The notes under the pieces are model-generated. The model was not told the origin of the DNA, ran no database searches, and worked only from the letters and a program-made list of their open reading frames with translations. This document shows, in pieces, positions 34,882 through 43,280 of a stretch of 64,000 nucleotides of DNA (the first letter of the stretch is position 1; every line of letters starts with the position of its first letter). The DNA is taken from contig CAZZNE010000001.1 of NCBI GenBank assembly GCA_964655525.1, positions 248,001 to 312,000 on the forward strand, written 5' to 3'. The stretch comes from DLAJ01 sp964655525. Its GTDB lineage: Bacteria > Bacillota > Clostridia > Lachnospirales > Lachnospiraceae. A program made the position numbers and the translations under genes.

Positions 34882-35943
34882 ATGAAAGATTCCGCGATGG
34901 TATTCTGCACATTGTTTGATAGTGGCTATTTAGATAAAGGATTGGTTTTATATGATTCTCTGTGCAAAAATGTAAAAGAGTTCAGACTGTATGTGTTTGC
35001 GTTCGATGATTTATGTTATCACATTTTATCAGAATATGCGGACAAGCGGTTGATCGTAATCTCAATGAAACAATTTGAGTCTGAAGAATTACTGAGAGCG
35101 AAAGCAAATCGGAATGCGAAGGAATATTGTTGGACATGCTCTTGCCATACGATCAAATATGTGTTAGAGCATTACGAGGAGTCAAACTGTACTTATATTG
35201 ATGCGGATATGTATTTTTATCAAAGTCCAAGAGTGTTGTTTGATGAGATTTACAGGGATCAATGTGACGCAAGCATTATTCGCCACGGGTTTGTCGATGT
35301 GGCAGAAAACCGGCGATATATCAGAAATTCAGGAGAATACTGTGTCGAGTTCAATACCTTCTTTTTGACGGAAAAGGGGATGAAAATTCTGAACTGGTGG
35401 TGTGACCGGTGTCTGGAATGCTGTACGGAAAAAATGGACGGTGTGCATTTTGGTGATCAAAAGTATCTGGAGCAGATGAAAAGTCTGTTTCGGGAGGTAC
35501 ATGTGATAGAGCATCAGGGAGCCGGAGTCGCACCTTGGAATATCGCACGGTTTGCATTGGAATGCGGGACGGAGGATGGAGAAATCCTTTTGCGGGAGAA
35601 GAAAACAAAAAAGAGATATCCGCTTATTTTTTATCATTTTCAACAGATTAGATATCTGTCCGGACGCAGCGCCGACATCAACGCATATATGTATCCGCAC
35701 AAGACATCTTTAAGGTTACGTGACATGATCTATCTTCCCTATATGCGGAAATTGTCTGAGAAAAGGCGGGAGCTGTCCGAAAAATACGGACTGGATATGG
35801 ATCAAAAAGAGACGTATATAAAAAAGCAGAAAATCGGGGAGTATATGAGATTTTTGCTCGAGAATGAAAGAAATCCCGTGATCGGGTTACGACGTCTGTA
35901 CCGCGCGCTGTTTCGAAAACGGCATGACTATATTTTATGGTAA
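34882..35943 (+). CDS. GT8-like glycosyltransferase (GT-A fold, DxD)
   Basis: 353 residues. FCTLFDSGYLDKGLVLYDSL at the start, with the metal site YIDADMYFY at about 110-112, then FNTFFLTEKGMKIL and FGDQKYLEQM, is the pattern of nucleotide-diphospho-sugar transferases of the GT8 type. The C-terminal region is rich in basic residues and ends close to the next gene. ATG 34882 behind AGGAG. Acceptor unknown. It is the first glycan gene after the ATPase/nuclease pair, so that pair sits inside a run of glycan genes. Confidence 0.72.
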   Translation: MKDSAMVFCTLFDSGYLDKGLVLYDSLCKNVKEFRLYVFAFDDLCYHILSEYADKRLIVISMKQFESEELLRAKANRNAKEYCWTCSCHTIKYVLEHYEESNCTYIDADMYFYQSPRVLFDEIYRDQCDASIIRHGFVDVAENRRYIRNSGEYCVEFNTFFLTEKGMKILNWWCDRCLECCTEKMDGVHFGDQKYLEQMKSLFREVHVIEHQGAGVAPWNIARFALECGTEDGEILLREKKTKKRYPLIFYHFQQIRYLSGRSADINAYMYPHKTSLRLRDMIYLPYMRKLSEKRRELSEKYGLDMDQKETYIKKQKIGEYMRFLLENERNPVIGLRRLYRALFRKRHDYILW

Positions 35944-36009
35944 TATCATGTGGTGGGATGTCAGGCTGGACATCACAAATTTGCAGATGGGAAGGAATGA
36001 AGCTTTATT

Positions 36010-37107
36010 ATGGAGGTTTGGGCAAACCGACTTGACAGGGAGTTTTACCGCTATCAGAAAGAATATGAGGAGAAAGCGCTTGAGGTTCTGCGTTCGGGGT
36101 GGTATGTTCTGGGAAAAGAAGTTGAGGCATTTGAGCGGGAATTTGCAGAATACACAAAAGCTGCTTATTGTGTGGGACTGGCAAGCGGATTAGATGCGCT
36201 GTGGCTTGCGTTTCGTGCGCTGGGAATCGGCAGGGGGGATGAGGTCATCGTGCAGGCAAACAGTTACATCGCCTGTGTCATGGGGATTACGATCAACGGC
36301 GCATCTCCTGTTTTTGTGGAACCTGATGAGTTTTATCAGATTGATCCGGAGAAAATAGAACCGCTGATAACAGAACGGACAAAGGCGGTGCTGGTCGTGC
36401 ATCTGTACGGTCAGGCTGCACGCATGGATCGGATCACAGAGATATGCAGGAAGCATAATCTGAAGCTGGTGGAAGATTGCGCACAGGCGCATGGGGCGGA
36501 ATTTCTTGGCAGACAGGTTGGGACCTTTGGGGATATCGGATGTTTTTCTTTTTACCCGTCCAAAAATTTGGGAGCATACGGAGATGGCGGCGCTGTCATT
36601 ACCAATCATAAGGAATTGGCGGCTCAGATCAAAATCCTGCGCAATTACGGAAGCGAGAAGAAATATTATAATCAGGTGGTGGGCGCAAATTCCAGACTGG
36701 ACGAGCTGCAGGCGGGACTCCTGCGGGTAAAGCTTAAGCATTTGAATGAGATTGGCAGGGAGCATCAGGAGATTGCGGAGAATTATTCGAATGGAATTGT
36801 GAATCCGAATATCCAAAAGCCCAGGGTGGCGCAGGGAGCGACCTCGGTCTGGCATCAGTATGTTATTCGGTGCAAAGGGAGGGATAAGCTGAAAGCTTAT
36901 TTGGAGGAGCATGGGGTAAAAACAGAAATTCATTATCCTATCCCGCCGCATTTATCGGAAGCATACAAGGAATTGGGGTATCATAAAGGAGATTTCCCCA
37001 TTACCGAGGGGTATGCTCAAGAGGTACTGTCACTTCCGATGTATAACGGATTGACGAAAGAAGAACAACAATATGTGATCGAAGTAATCAATCAGTATCA
37101 AGGATGA
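36010..37107 (+). CDS. fdtB: DegT/DnrJ/EryC1 aminotransferase, dTDP-3-keto-6-deoxyhexose type
   Basis: 365 residues, normal family length. The PLP lysine is K185 in FSFYPSKNLGAYGDGGA; YVLGKEVEAFEREFAEY and the C-terminal GVKTEIHYPIP are typical of the FdtB/QdtB/TylB group, which aminate C3 of a dTDP-3-keto-6-deoxyhexose. The following gene encodes the matching 3,4-ketoisomerase, so the pair should make dTDP-Fuc3N or dTDP-Qui3N. No acyltransferase of the FdtC type is adjacent. rmlA and rmlB, needed to supply the substrate, are not in the window. The symbol is given by analogy. Confidence 0.8.
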   Translation: MEVWANRLDREFYRYQKEYEEKALEVLRSGWYVLGKEVEAFEREFAEYTKAAYCVGLASGLDALWLAFRALGIGRGDEVIVQANSYIACVMGITINGASPVFVEPDEFYQIDPEKIEPLITERTKAVLVVHLYGQAARMDRITEICRKHNLKLVEDCAQAHGAEFLGRQVGTFGDIGCFSFYPSKNLGAYGDGGAVITNHKELAAQIKILRNYGSEKKYYNQVVGANSRLDELQAGLLRVKLKHLNEIGREHQEIAENYSNGIVNPNIQKPRVAQGATSVWHQYVIRCKGRDKLKAYLEEHGVKTEIHYPIPPHLSEAYKELGYHKGDFPITEGYAQEVLSLPMYNGLTKEEQQYVIEVINQYQG

Positions 37108-37141
37108 TCATATGCGGCAGTCAAAGCAGGGAGAGAAATTT

Positions 37142-37555
37142 ATGCTGAATGATGTGTACCAGGTTTTTGAATTTAAGGAATACGGTGATGAACGGGGGAA
37201 TCTTGTAGTGATAGAGGGCGACGGCATGGATATACCCTTTGAAATAAAGAGGGCATTTTACATGTATGGTTCCGACAGCACCGTGATCCGCGGACAGCAT
37301 GCAAACCGGCTGACAAGTTTTGTTTTGATCAATGTGAGCGGATCCAGTAAGGTAAAGATTGACGACGGAAAAGAGAGCACCGTTGTAGAACTTAATCGAC
37401 CTAGAATGGGACTTTATATCAAGCCAATGGCGTGGAAGGAGATGTATGACTTTTCACCCGATTCGGTGTTGTTGGTGCTTGCGGATACCCACTATGATGG
37501 TACGGAGTATATTCGGGATTATGAAGCGTATTTGAAGGAAATTGGAAGAATATAA
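37142..37555 (+). CDS. fdtA: dTDP-4-oxo-6-deoxyglucose 3,4-ketoisomerase (FdtA/QdtA-like cupin)
   Basis: 137 residues. The WxcM-like/FdtA cupin is recognised by DERGNLVVIEG, FYMYGSDSTVIRGQHAN (catalytic His near 53) and MAWKEMYDFSPDSVLLVLA. It moves the keto group from C4 to C3 of dTDP-6-deoxyhexose, the step before FdtB. ATG 37142 has GGGAGA seven bases upstream; a longer frame starts at 37112. Whether the product is the galacto (Fuc3N) or gluco (Qui3N) form is set by residues I cannot assign by eye. Confidence 0.82.
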   Translation: MLNDVYQVFEFKEYGDERGNLVVIEGDGMDIPFEIKRAFYMYGSDSTVIRGQHANRLTSFVLINVSGSSKVKIDDGKESTVVELNRPRMGLYIKPMAWKEMYDFSPDSVLLVLADTHYDGTEYIRDYEAYLKEIGRI

Positions 37556-37600
37556 GTGACTTTCTATATGTTATGTCAAAAATAATGTAGGAGAATGGAA

Positions 37601-38602
37601 ATGGGAGACATCTCAGTATACGATAAAGCGGTCTGGTTAAAATATGAGTTAAAGAATTATAGCAGAAAGAAATTTGCGAAAAAAGAGCTTTCTGATAAAA
37701 AGATTAATATTCTCTGCGGACAAAAGGGGTTGGATATACCGGAGATCAATAGGATCATTGGCGGTGCGGTACATGATAATCTGCCGTTTTGGGCTGGAAG
37801 AATGGGATATACGGAAATGAATCTGATCAGACAATTTGTCGAACACAGAATGATTCCACAGATAGACCATAGAGAGACTGCTTTGCACGAATTATGCAAG
37901 CTTTCCGGTTTTTTTCCCTGTGATCTGGAACTTGGAGAACGGTATGTTGATTTGGTATTAGAGGACAGTCCGGGGATTGATCTGCAGGGATACTGGCATC
38001 TTTATATGGAAGATTATATGCATGCCATATATCAAAAGAATACGATGATCGCACGAATTGCGTGGCTTGCGCCATGGAAAGCGTGTGATCATCCGGCAGC
38101 CGTACCGTGGTCTGCGCAGCTGAAGGGCAAGAAAGTATTGGTGGTTCATCCCTTTGAACAATCCATTAGAAATCAGTATGAAAAACATAGGGAAGATATC
38201 TTTTCCAATCGACCGGAGCATCATGATATACTTCCGGAATTTGAATTAAAGACGATAAAGGCGGTGCAGACGCTGGCAGGAACAAAAGACAGTCGATTTA
38301 AGGACTGGTTTGAGGCGCTTGGCTGGATGAAAGAGGAGTGCCGTAAAGTTGATTTTGATGTGGCAGTCATCGGATGTGGCGCATATGGATTTAATTTAGC
38401 TGCAGAAATCAAGCGAATGGGAAAAACGGTCATTCATTTAGGTGGAGCGACGCAGGTGCTGTTTGGAATAAGGGGGAAACGCTGGGAATCCCCCGGGCAT
38501 AAGGAAGAGATGGAGAAATATATGAATTCCTATTGGGTCAGACCGCTTGAGGAGGAAAGACTCAGTAACAGCAAGGAGGTTGAGGAAGGGTGTTATTGGT
38601 AA
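37601..38602 (+). CDS. Glycan-locus protein, probable GT-D-fold glycosyltransferase (copy 1)
   Basis: About 333 residues. The second half has VLVVHPFEQSIRNQYEKH, IKAVQTLAG, DVAVIGCGAYGFNLAAEIKR (key part GCGAYG) and QVLFGIRGKRW; all recur in the 60406 gene. This is a conserved family beside glycan genes that I would place with GT-D-type transferases, but the fold is inferred, not shown. ATG 37595 also fits, yet AGGAG is spaced correctly for ATG 37601. Last gene of its rightward run; the next two are on the other strand. Confidence 0.55.
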   Translation: MGDISVYDKAVWLKYELKNYSRKKFAKKELSDKKINILCGQKGLDIPEINRIIGGAVHDNLPFWAGRMGYTEMNLIRQFVEHRMIPQIDHRETALHELCKLSGFFPCDLELGERYVDLVLEDSPGIDLQGYWHLYMEDYMHAIYQKNTMIARIAWLAPWKACDHPAAVPWSAQLKGKKVLVVHPFEQSIRNQYEKHREDIFSNRPEHHDILPEFELKTIKAVQTLAGTKDSRFKDWFEALGWMKEECRKVDFDVAVIGCGAYGFNLAAEIKRMGKTVIHLGGATQVLFGIRGKRWESPGHKEEMEKYMNSYWVRPLEEERLSNSKEVEEGCYW

Positions 38603-38629
38603 GGTATTCACGCCTCTCGCCCCGTAGCA

Positions 38630-39037
38630 TCATAGGGCACTCAGTTCATCGCTTATTTTTGTGGATGAAGTGCCCTTTGTATAGGGAAAGTAAACAATTT
38701 TAAGACCTTCTTTCATAAAAGCCCTTTCATATTCCATCCATTTTTCGGTTTGGTACCAGTCGTCTCCCACGAATAAAATCTGCGCGCCCAATTTTTTACA
38801 TGCCTCTAACTTGTCCATATTGTATTGCGGGACAGCAGCGTCTACATATTTACAACTTCTTACTATCTCAATCCGTTCTTCAAATGGAATGACTGCTTTC
38901 TTTCCCTTGTAGTTCACAAGTTCATCAACGGTAACTCCAACAATCAGTTTATCGCACATGCCTTTTGCATTTTTTAATAGATTTAAATGTCCGATATGAA
39001 ACAGATCGTATACGCCAGTGGTATATCCAATAATCAT
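38630..39037 (-). CDS. CTP:glycerol-3-phosphate cytidylyltransferase-like protein (TagD family)
   Basis: 135 residues, the usual TagD length. MIIGYTTGVYDLFHIGHLN with HIGH at 14-17 is the CTP-binding signature, and VDELVNYKGKKAVIPFEER follows as in TagD. The normal RTxGISTT signature is altered to TKGTSSTKI. The product is probably CDP-glycerol or a related CDP-alditol for a phosphoglycerol substituent. Start ATG with AAGGAG ten bases upstream. It lies 34 bases after the minus-strand transferase gene, in the same transcript. Confidence 0.8.
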   Translation of the reverse strand: MIIGYTTGVYDLFHIGHLNLLKNAKGMCDKLIVGVTVDELVNYKGKKAVIPFEERIEIVRSCKYVDAAVPQYNMDKLEACKKLGAQILFVGDDWYQTEKWMEYERAFMKEGLKIVYFPYTKGTSSTKISDELSAL

Positions 39038-39071
39038 AGCCTCTCTCCTTGTATTGTATAGTATTTTTTAG

Positions 39072-40571
39072 TCAATCCACATCTATCATCTCATTGTACC
39101 GTTTAACAGCGTTATGATAGGATTCCTTCATTTCGACACTGCCGAAATGATCAATAAAATCTCTTAAGGCATCCACAGATTCAAAATGAGGAAAACCCAT
39201 ATCTGAAATTCCACAGAAAAAGTTTCGCCGCCCGGTTACGTTTAAGGATGCAAAAGGGATGCGTTTGAAACCTGCATCCAACATGGAAACAGAATGTTCT
39301 CCGATTACCAAATCTGCGTTTTTTAAGTCTTCCGCTAACGACTGACCGGAAATAGATAAATGGAAATCATTCAGTGTTTCCACAGGAATGTTTCCGGAAA
39401 TCCGAATGTTTGTAAGACCGGATTTTTGGAAATATTCTGCCATACGATGGATGGAGTTGACTCCCTGATGGCACGGATGAACCCACACCGGATGACATCT
39501 ATAGATAAAATCGATATCCGGGAACTGCTTCGCTAAAGTGACAAACGCCTCTGCCATTTTATCTTCATCCGAGCGGTTTTTGACAGCAGTCCAATCTCCG
39601 GCGCCGCTTGCTACGATAAGGATATTTTTCAGCGTGGGGGCGATATCAGGCAGAGGCAGATACAATTTTTTACGAAACGGAAGAAGGGAAACGGGAATTC
39701 TCTGATTCCTAAATATCTGCGTACCCAGATCGTCGTATGCAAAATAAGATGTATTCGGCAGGATAAATTTCAGGTACAAGCTGGAATAATTAGGCGGCAG
39801 ATATCCGTCCTGAAGCAACCGGATACGATAATGATTGACAGGAAAGAACTGCCATGCGCCATGTTCATGCAGGGTGGATAGATGAATAACCTTTTTTCTG
39901 CAAGGAACCGTGCGGAATAATTTATATAAAACCAGATTCATCACATAAATAAAATTTTCAGTTCGACTCCGTTTAAAACTCAAATTCATCCGATGCGCAA
40001 CTCTGAATAATTCGCCATAAAAAACATATTTTTTATTATGATAATGCGCAGAGTAAATTGGCATTTTCAAATAGGACCTTATTAGACGATAAACATCAGC
40101 CAGATAATGGCTGCGATTGGAGCAGCCATCCGCCGCTGCTGACGACGGTTCCGTATAATAGTATTCCCCTTCAAATCTTTGATATCCGGCGTTTATCCAC
40201 GTTTTTTCATCTATACCGAGGTCGTCTGACGCTATCACTCTTTTCGTAATATGAAAGCGTTCCTCAAGTTTTTCGATAATCTTTTTGTTTTTCAGTACTT
40301 TTATTTCATCGTAATAAGCGCCTACAGACTTGTTTTCGATTCGGTAAGCATCTTGATCGATACGATCCATTTCCTCGTCAGTCAGGAAATCGGAAAACGT
40401 ATAATAGGAAACGTTTTCCATAAAGGATTCCAAGAAACGTCTCTCGTAATCAAACAGATATTGAGTTGAGACGATAATGATGAAGGCGTTTAGGTCAATA
40501 TGACTGGAAATATTTTTTAAGGATTCAAGTTTAAGATTCTGTGATATTAACAGAATTTGTGTACGATGCAT
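39072..40571 (-). CDS. GT-B-like transferase, possibly CDP-glycerol/alditol-phosphate dependent
   Basis: 499 residues. The C-terminal third contains FIYRCHPVWVHP and ADLVIGEHSVSMLDAG, the strand-turn-acid pattern seen in TagF-like glycerophosphotransferases and related GT-B enzymes. The N-terminal third is less typical. Paired with the TagD-like gene downstream, it would transfer glycerol phosphate (or a similar alditol phosphate) to a sugar. AGGAG lies eight bases before the ATG (minus strand). The two genes have a good promoter of their own at 40628-40656. Confidence 0.6.
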   Translation of the reverse strand: MHRTQILLISQNLKLESLKNISSHIDLNAFIIIVSTQYLFDYERRFLESFMENVSYYTFSDFLTDEEMDRIDQDAYRIENKSVGAYYDEIKVLKNKKIIEKLEERFHITKRVIASDDLGIDEKTWINAGYQRFEGEYYYTEPSSAAADGCSNRSHYLADVYRLIRSYLKMPIYSAHYHNKKYVFYGELFRVAHRMNLSFKRSRTENFIYVMNLVLYKLFRTVPCRKKVIHLSTLHEHGAWQFFPVNHYRIRLLQDGYLPPNYSSLYLKFILPNTSYFAYDDLGTQIFRNQRIPVSLLPFRKKLYLPLPDIAPTLKNILIVASGAGDWTAVKNRSDEDKMAEAFVTLAKQFPDIDFIYRCHPVWVHPCHQGVNSIHRMAEYFQKSGLTNIRISGNIPVETLNDFHLSISGQSLAEDLKNADLVIGEHSVSMLDAGFKRIPFASLNVTGRRNFFCGISDMGFPHFESVDALRDFIDHFGSVEMKESYHNAVKRYNEMIDVD

Positions 40572-40627
40572 GGGAATCTCCTTTATATGCGTTATTGTCC
40601 GTCGCCACGGTTCTGATCTTTAACACA

Positions 40628-40656
40628 ATTCTAAAAGCGCGATGTGTTATTGTCAA
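40628..40656 (-). promoter_or_regulatory. Sigma-A-like promoter for the TagD-like unit
   Basis: On the minus strand: TTGACA (40651-40656), 17-base spacer, TAGAAT (40628-40633). A 7-base inverted repeat TAACACA/TGTGTTA (40621-40627, 40643-40649) straddles the -10 and spacer and could be an operator. Confidence 0.65.
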
Positions 40657-40731
40657 GAAGATAATATACCATAATCGGAATTTATAGTCGAAAACATGCA
40701 GAGTCACGTACTCTATAAGTATAAGGATTTT

Positions 40732-40969
40732 ATGAAAATTTATGATTATAATGGTCGAAAAAACTTGTGTGAGGAACAGGTACGTGATCGTGGAGTTTAT
40801 GCCGTAAGGGTTATGGACGGGCGATGAGAAGAATTTTCCACCGATTCCGGATTGGTATACACTTGAGTGGTTTTTGCAAGGGTTAAAAGAAAAATTCGAC
40901 ATTATTGAGATGCGGAAGATCAGCAAGGGCAGGGGAGGAATTTTAGGAGAAAAGCGGAATCAAACATAG
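40732..40969 (+). pseudogene. Decayed small coding sequence
   Basis: ATG 40732 behind AAGGA opens a 31-residue frame (MKIYDYNGRKNLCEEQVRDR at its start) that stops at 40827. The next frame goes on at once with a protein-like stretch (PPIPDWYTLEWFLQGLKEKF) to a stop at 40967-40969. One base change would make an 80-residue protein. I do not recognise the family; no helices or motifs allow a name. Confidence 0.3.
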
Positions 40970-41099
40970 TGATCAAGAGAACAGGAATTCGGATATTTAT
41001 GCAGGCAGCAGGCAGAATTGGGAAGTGGTGGTTTTGCCTGTTATTTGTGTGTGAAAGATGAGTTGCAGGAAAATAGTCAATGCACAAACCGTATAAGTG

Positions 41100-41125
41100 T
41101 GGTATAATGTCGAAAGACATTATAC
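41100..41125 (+). promoter_or_regulatory. Extended -10 promoter inside a perfect inverted repeat
   Basis: TGG followed by TATAAT (41103-41108) forms an extended -10. It lies in a perfect repeat with 10-base arms (GTATAATGTC, 41102-41111; GACATTATAC, 41116-41125) and a GAAA loop. No good -35 is seen. The opposite strand also reads TATAAT (41119-41124). Confidence 0.45.
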
Positions 41126-41306
41126 TGGTTCGAATAGGCATTGTACTTTGGAATGATTGCGAAGTAGTCAGGGTATGAATTATTAACGAGCAATTCCATG
41201 TATTTATTAATGCTGGGGGGTCACGCAGCAGTTATTCAAGAAGTTTGGTGGACGATTATCTCCTGATGGAATATAACAATCTTAGTACGAGAAGAAGGGA
41301 TTCTAT

Positions 41307-42192
41307 ATGATCTTTAATTCTATTGAATTTTTATTATTTTTTCCAATCGCAGTATTAGGATACTATCTGATTCCGCACAGGGTGCGGTATTTATGGCTGT
41401 TGGCATGTTCCTATTATTTTTATATGTGCTGGAATCCGGCTTATGCGCTGCTGATTCTTTTTTCAACAGTCGTGACTTATATCGCAGCGCTTGTCATGTC
41501 CGCGCTTGCAGGTAAAAAGAACGAGATGCTTTGGAAACGGTGCTGCCTGGCGGGGGGCTTTGTACTGAATCTGGGAATCTTGGTATGGTTTAAATATACG
41601 GATTTCTTACTATTGAATTTGGGGCGGATTGCGGAGGGAGTCGGATCAGGTGGACGCGGCCGCAGCTTGATCTGCTGCTGCCGGTAGGAATTTCTTTCTA
41701 TACCTTTCAGGCGTTTGGATATATTATGGATGTCTATCGCGGGGAGACAGCGGCGGAAAAAAACTTTTTCAAGTATGCGCTGTTTGTTTCCTTCTTTCCG
41801 CAGCTTGTGGCGGGACCGATCGAGCGTTCGAATCATCTGCTCAGTCAGATACAGGAGCGTCATCGTTTTGAATTTGAGACGGTCAGGGACGGTCTGATGT
41901 TAATGCTGTGGGGATATTTTCTTAAGCTGGTCATAGCCGACAGAGCTGCTATTTTTGTGGATGCGGTCTATGCGGAGGAGCATTTGTACGGAGGCTGGTA
42001 TCTCATAATCGCCACGATGCTGTTCGCGCTTCAAATATACTGCGACTTTGCGGGATATTCGATCATTGCCATGGGAGCGGCAAGAGTCATGGGATTTCGA
42101 TTGAACGATAATTCTAGGAGTCCATATCTGGCGCAGACCGTGGCGGACTTCTGGCGGGGATGGCATATTACGCTGACAGGCTGGTTCCGTAA
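41307..42192 (+). pseudogene. MBOAT O-acyltransferase remnant, frameshifted and 3'-deleted
   Basis: Matches the first 297 residues of the complete MBOAT gene at 61351 (IFNSIEFL, FYMCWNPAYALLILFST, YFLKLVIADRAAIFVDAV, DFWRGWHITLTGWFR). A missing base near 41645 shifts the frame (first piece stops at 41687, second continues to the junction). At about 42190, after GWFRNY, the sequence changes into that of an SGNH gene. The C-terminal 197 residues, including the catalytic His that corresponds to H327 of the complete copy, are gone, so it cannot work as an acyltransferase. Confidence 0.85.
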
Positions 42193-43107
42193 TTATATGA
42201 AAGCAGCAGGCTTGTGGAACGGAGCCGGACGGAAGTGGAGCTGGATGAGGCCAATAAGGAGGCATTTTTGGATCTGTTGGAGGAATTGCAGAACTATGAT
42301 TTCCCAATCTTGTTTGTTTCGCAGCCCTATTTGAATGTGGAAGGTAAAAATACGGATGGATTAGCCGCTTATATGGAACGGGTGATTGGGGAGCATGGCT
42401 TTGCATTTTTGAATATGACGCATTACGCGGAGGAGATCGAAATAGATCCGAAACTTGATTATTCGCTGGATTATCTGCATTATAACTCGGCCTCTGCGGA
42501 AAAGATCACAGCATATCTGGGTCAATATATCATGGAGCATTATCCGATTCCTGACAGAAGGGCGGATGAGGCGTACCGGTCGTGGCATGAGGATTATGCA
42601 GAGTGGCAGGATATATTAGAGGATTACCGGCAAGAGACGGAAAGACAGAGAATGGAAGCATTTGGAAGAATGACGAAACCGATGTGGTATTTGGATTTGA
42701 TGCAGTCCAATTATTACAGTTGTTGCATTTGGATCCCGGCACAGTCTCCGGTATATCATGATGCGGCATTAAGAGAGAAAATTGAGGAATTGGGCGTTAC
42801 GCTGCAGGAGGAGAACAGTTCAAAGAACAGCCTGATCGTTATTGATCATTCTGTCGACAAACAGATTTTGTATGATGAAAACGGAGAATTTCGGTATGGT
42901 TCGACATTTGGAGAGGTAAAATATATAGACGGGACTGCGCCGAAGTTATATATCAATTATTCGGATTATAGTTATTTTTTGGAGAATCGGACGGTGATGG
43001 AGGTCATTGTCGCGGAAAGGGCGACAGGGAAACTGATAGATTTCATTGAGTGGGGTGGTGATGAAGACGGATATGAGCTGCTCAGACACGAAACAAAATA
43101 TCCTTAG
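42193..43107 (+). pseudogene. SGNH/DltD-like protein remnant, N-terminus deleted
   Basis: The frame reads IYESSRLVERSRTEVELDE from about 42194, matching codons 203 on of the gene at 62848, and stays open to 43107; a GTG at 42214 gives a 297-residue ORF. It keeps the DYSLDYLHYN motif (Asp and His of the catalytic set) and the end of the protein, but lacks the membrane helix and the nucleophile GTS motif. It also shows the C-terminal part that the window end cuts from the other copy. Probably inactive; translation from GTG 42214 is possible. Confidence 0.75.
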
Positions 43108-43154
43108 GCGCATGAGAAGAACGGTTTTATCGATATAGCCGTCTGCATTGTTTC

Positions 43155-43183
43155 TTGACAGTCTTTAGGCTTTTGGGTACAGT
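43155..43183 (+). promoter_or_regulatory. Sigma-A-like promoter before the 43281 membrane protein
   Basis: TTGACA at 43155-43160, 17-base spacer, TACAGT at 43178-43183. Transcription would start near 43190, past the ATG at 43188, which supports the GTG at 43281 as the real start. Confidence 0.5.
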
Positions 43184-43280
43184 ATAGATGTGGTTTGGTC
43201 TGCATAATGCAACGCTATGCTACAACGAGCGGGGGTATGAAAGATCGGCCTTTGAATGGAAATATTGGAGGAATGATGCA

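Larger units (their letters stand above)
40572..41306. other. 735-base intergenic region with divergent promoters
   Basis: Contains, left to right: the minus-strand promoter (40628-40656), a decayed plus-strand reading frame (40732-40969), an extended -10 within a perfect inverted repeat (41100-41125), and about 180 bases of untranslated leader before the MBOAT remnant. A 131-residue antisense ORF at 40531-40926 covers the promoter and is not a gene. Confidence 0.7.

Noticed and set aside
36190..36951. Antisense ORF of 253 codons
   Set aside because: Lies wholly opposite the aminotransferase gene, which has a clear PLP site; the antisense product has no motifs and no ribosome site.
38634..38676. 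Hairpin (AGGGCAC/GTGCCCT with TTCATC/GATGAA) between convergent genes as a terminator
   Set aside because: It lies inside the last codons of the TagD-like gene, has a bulge, and lacks a proper U run on either strand.
40531..40926. Minus-strand ORF of 131 codons upstream of the TagD-like unit
   Set aside because: It spans the unit's promoter and ribosome site and overlaps the transferase start; no recognisable protein features.
41126..41306. JUMPstart/ops-type antitermination element in the leader
   Set aside because: No GGCGGTAG core found; the leader shows nothing I can name.
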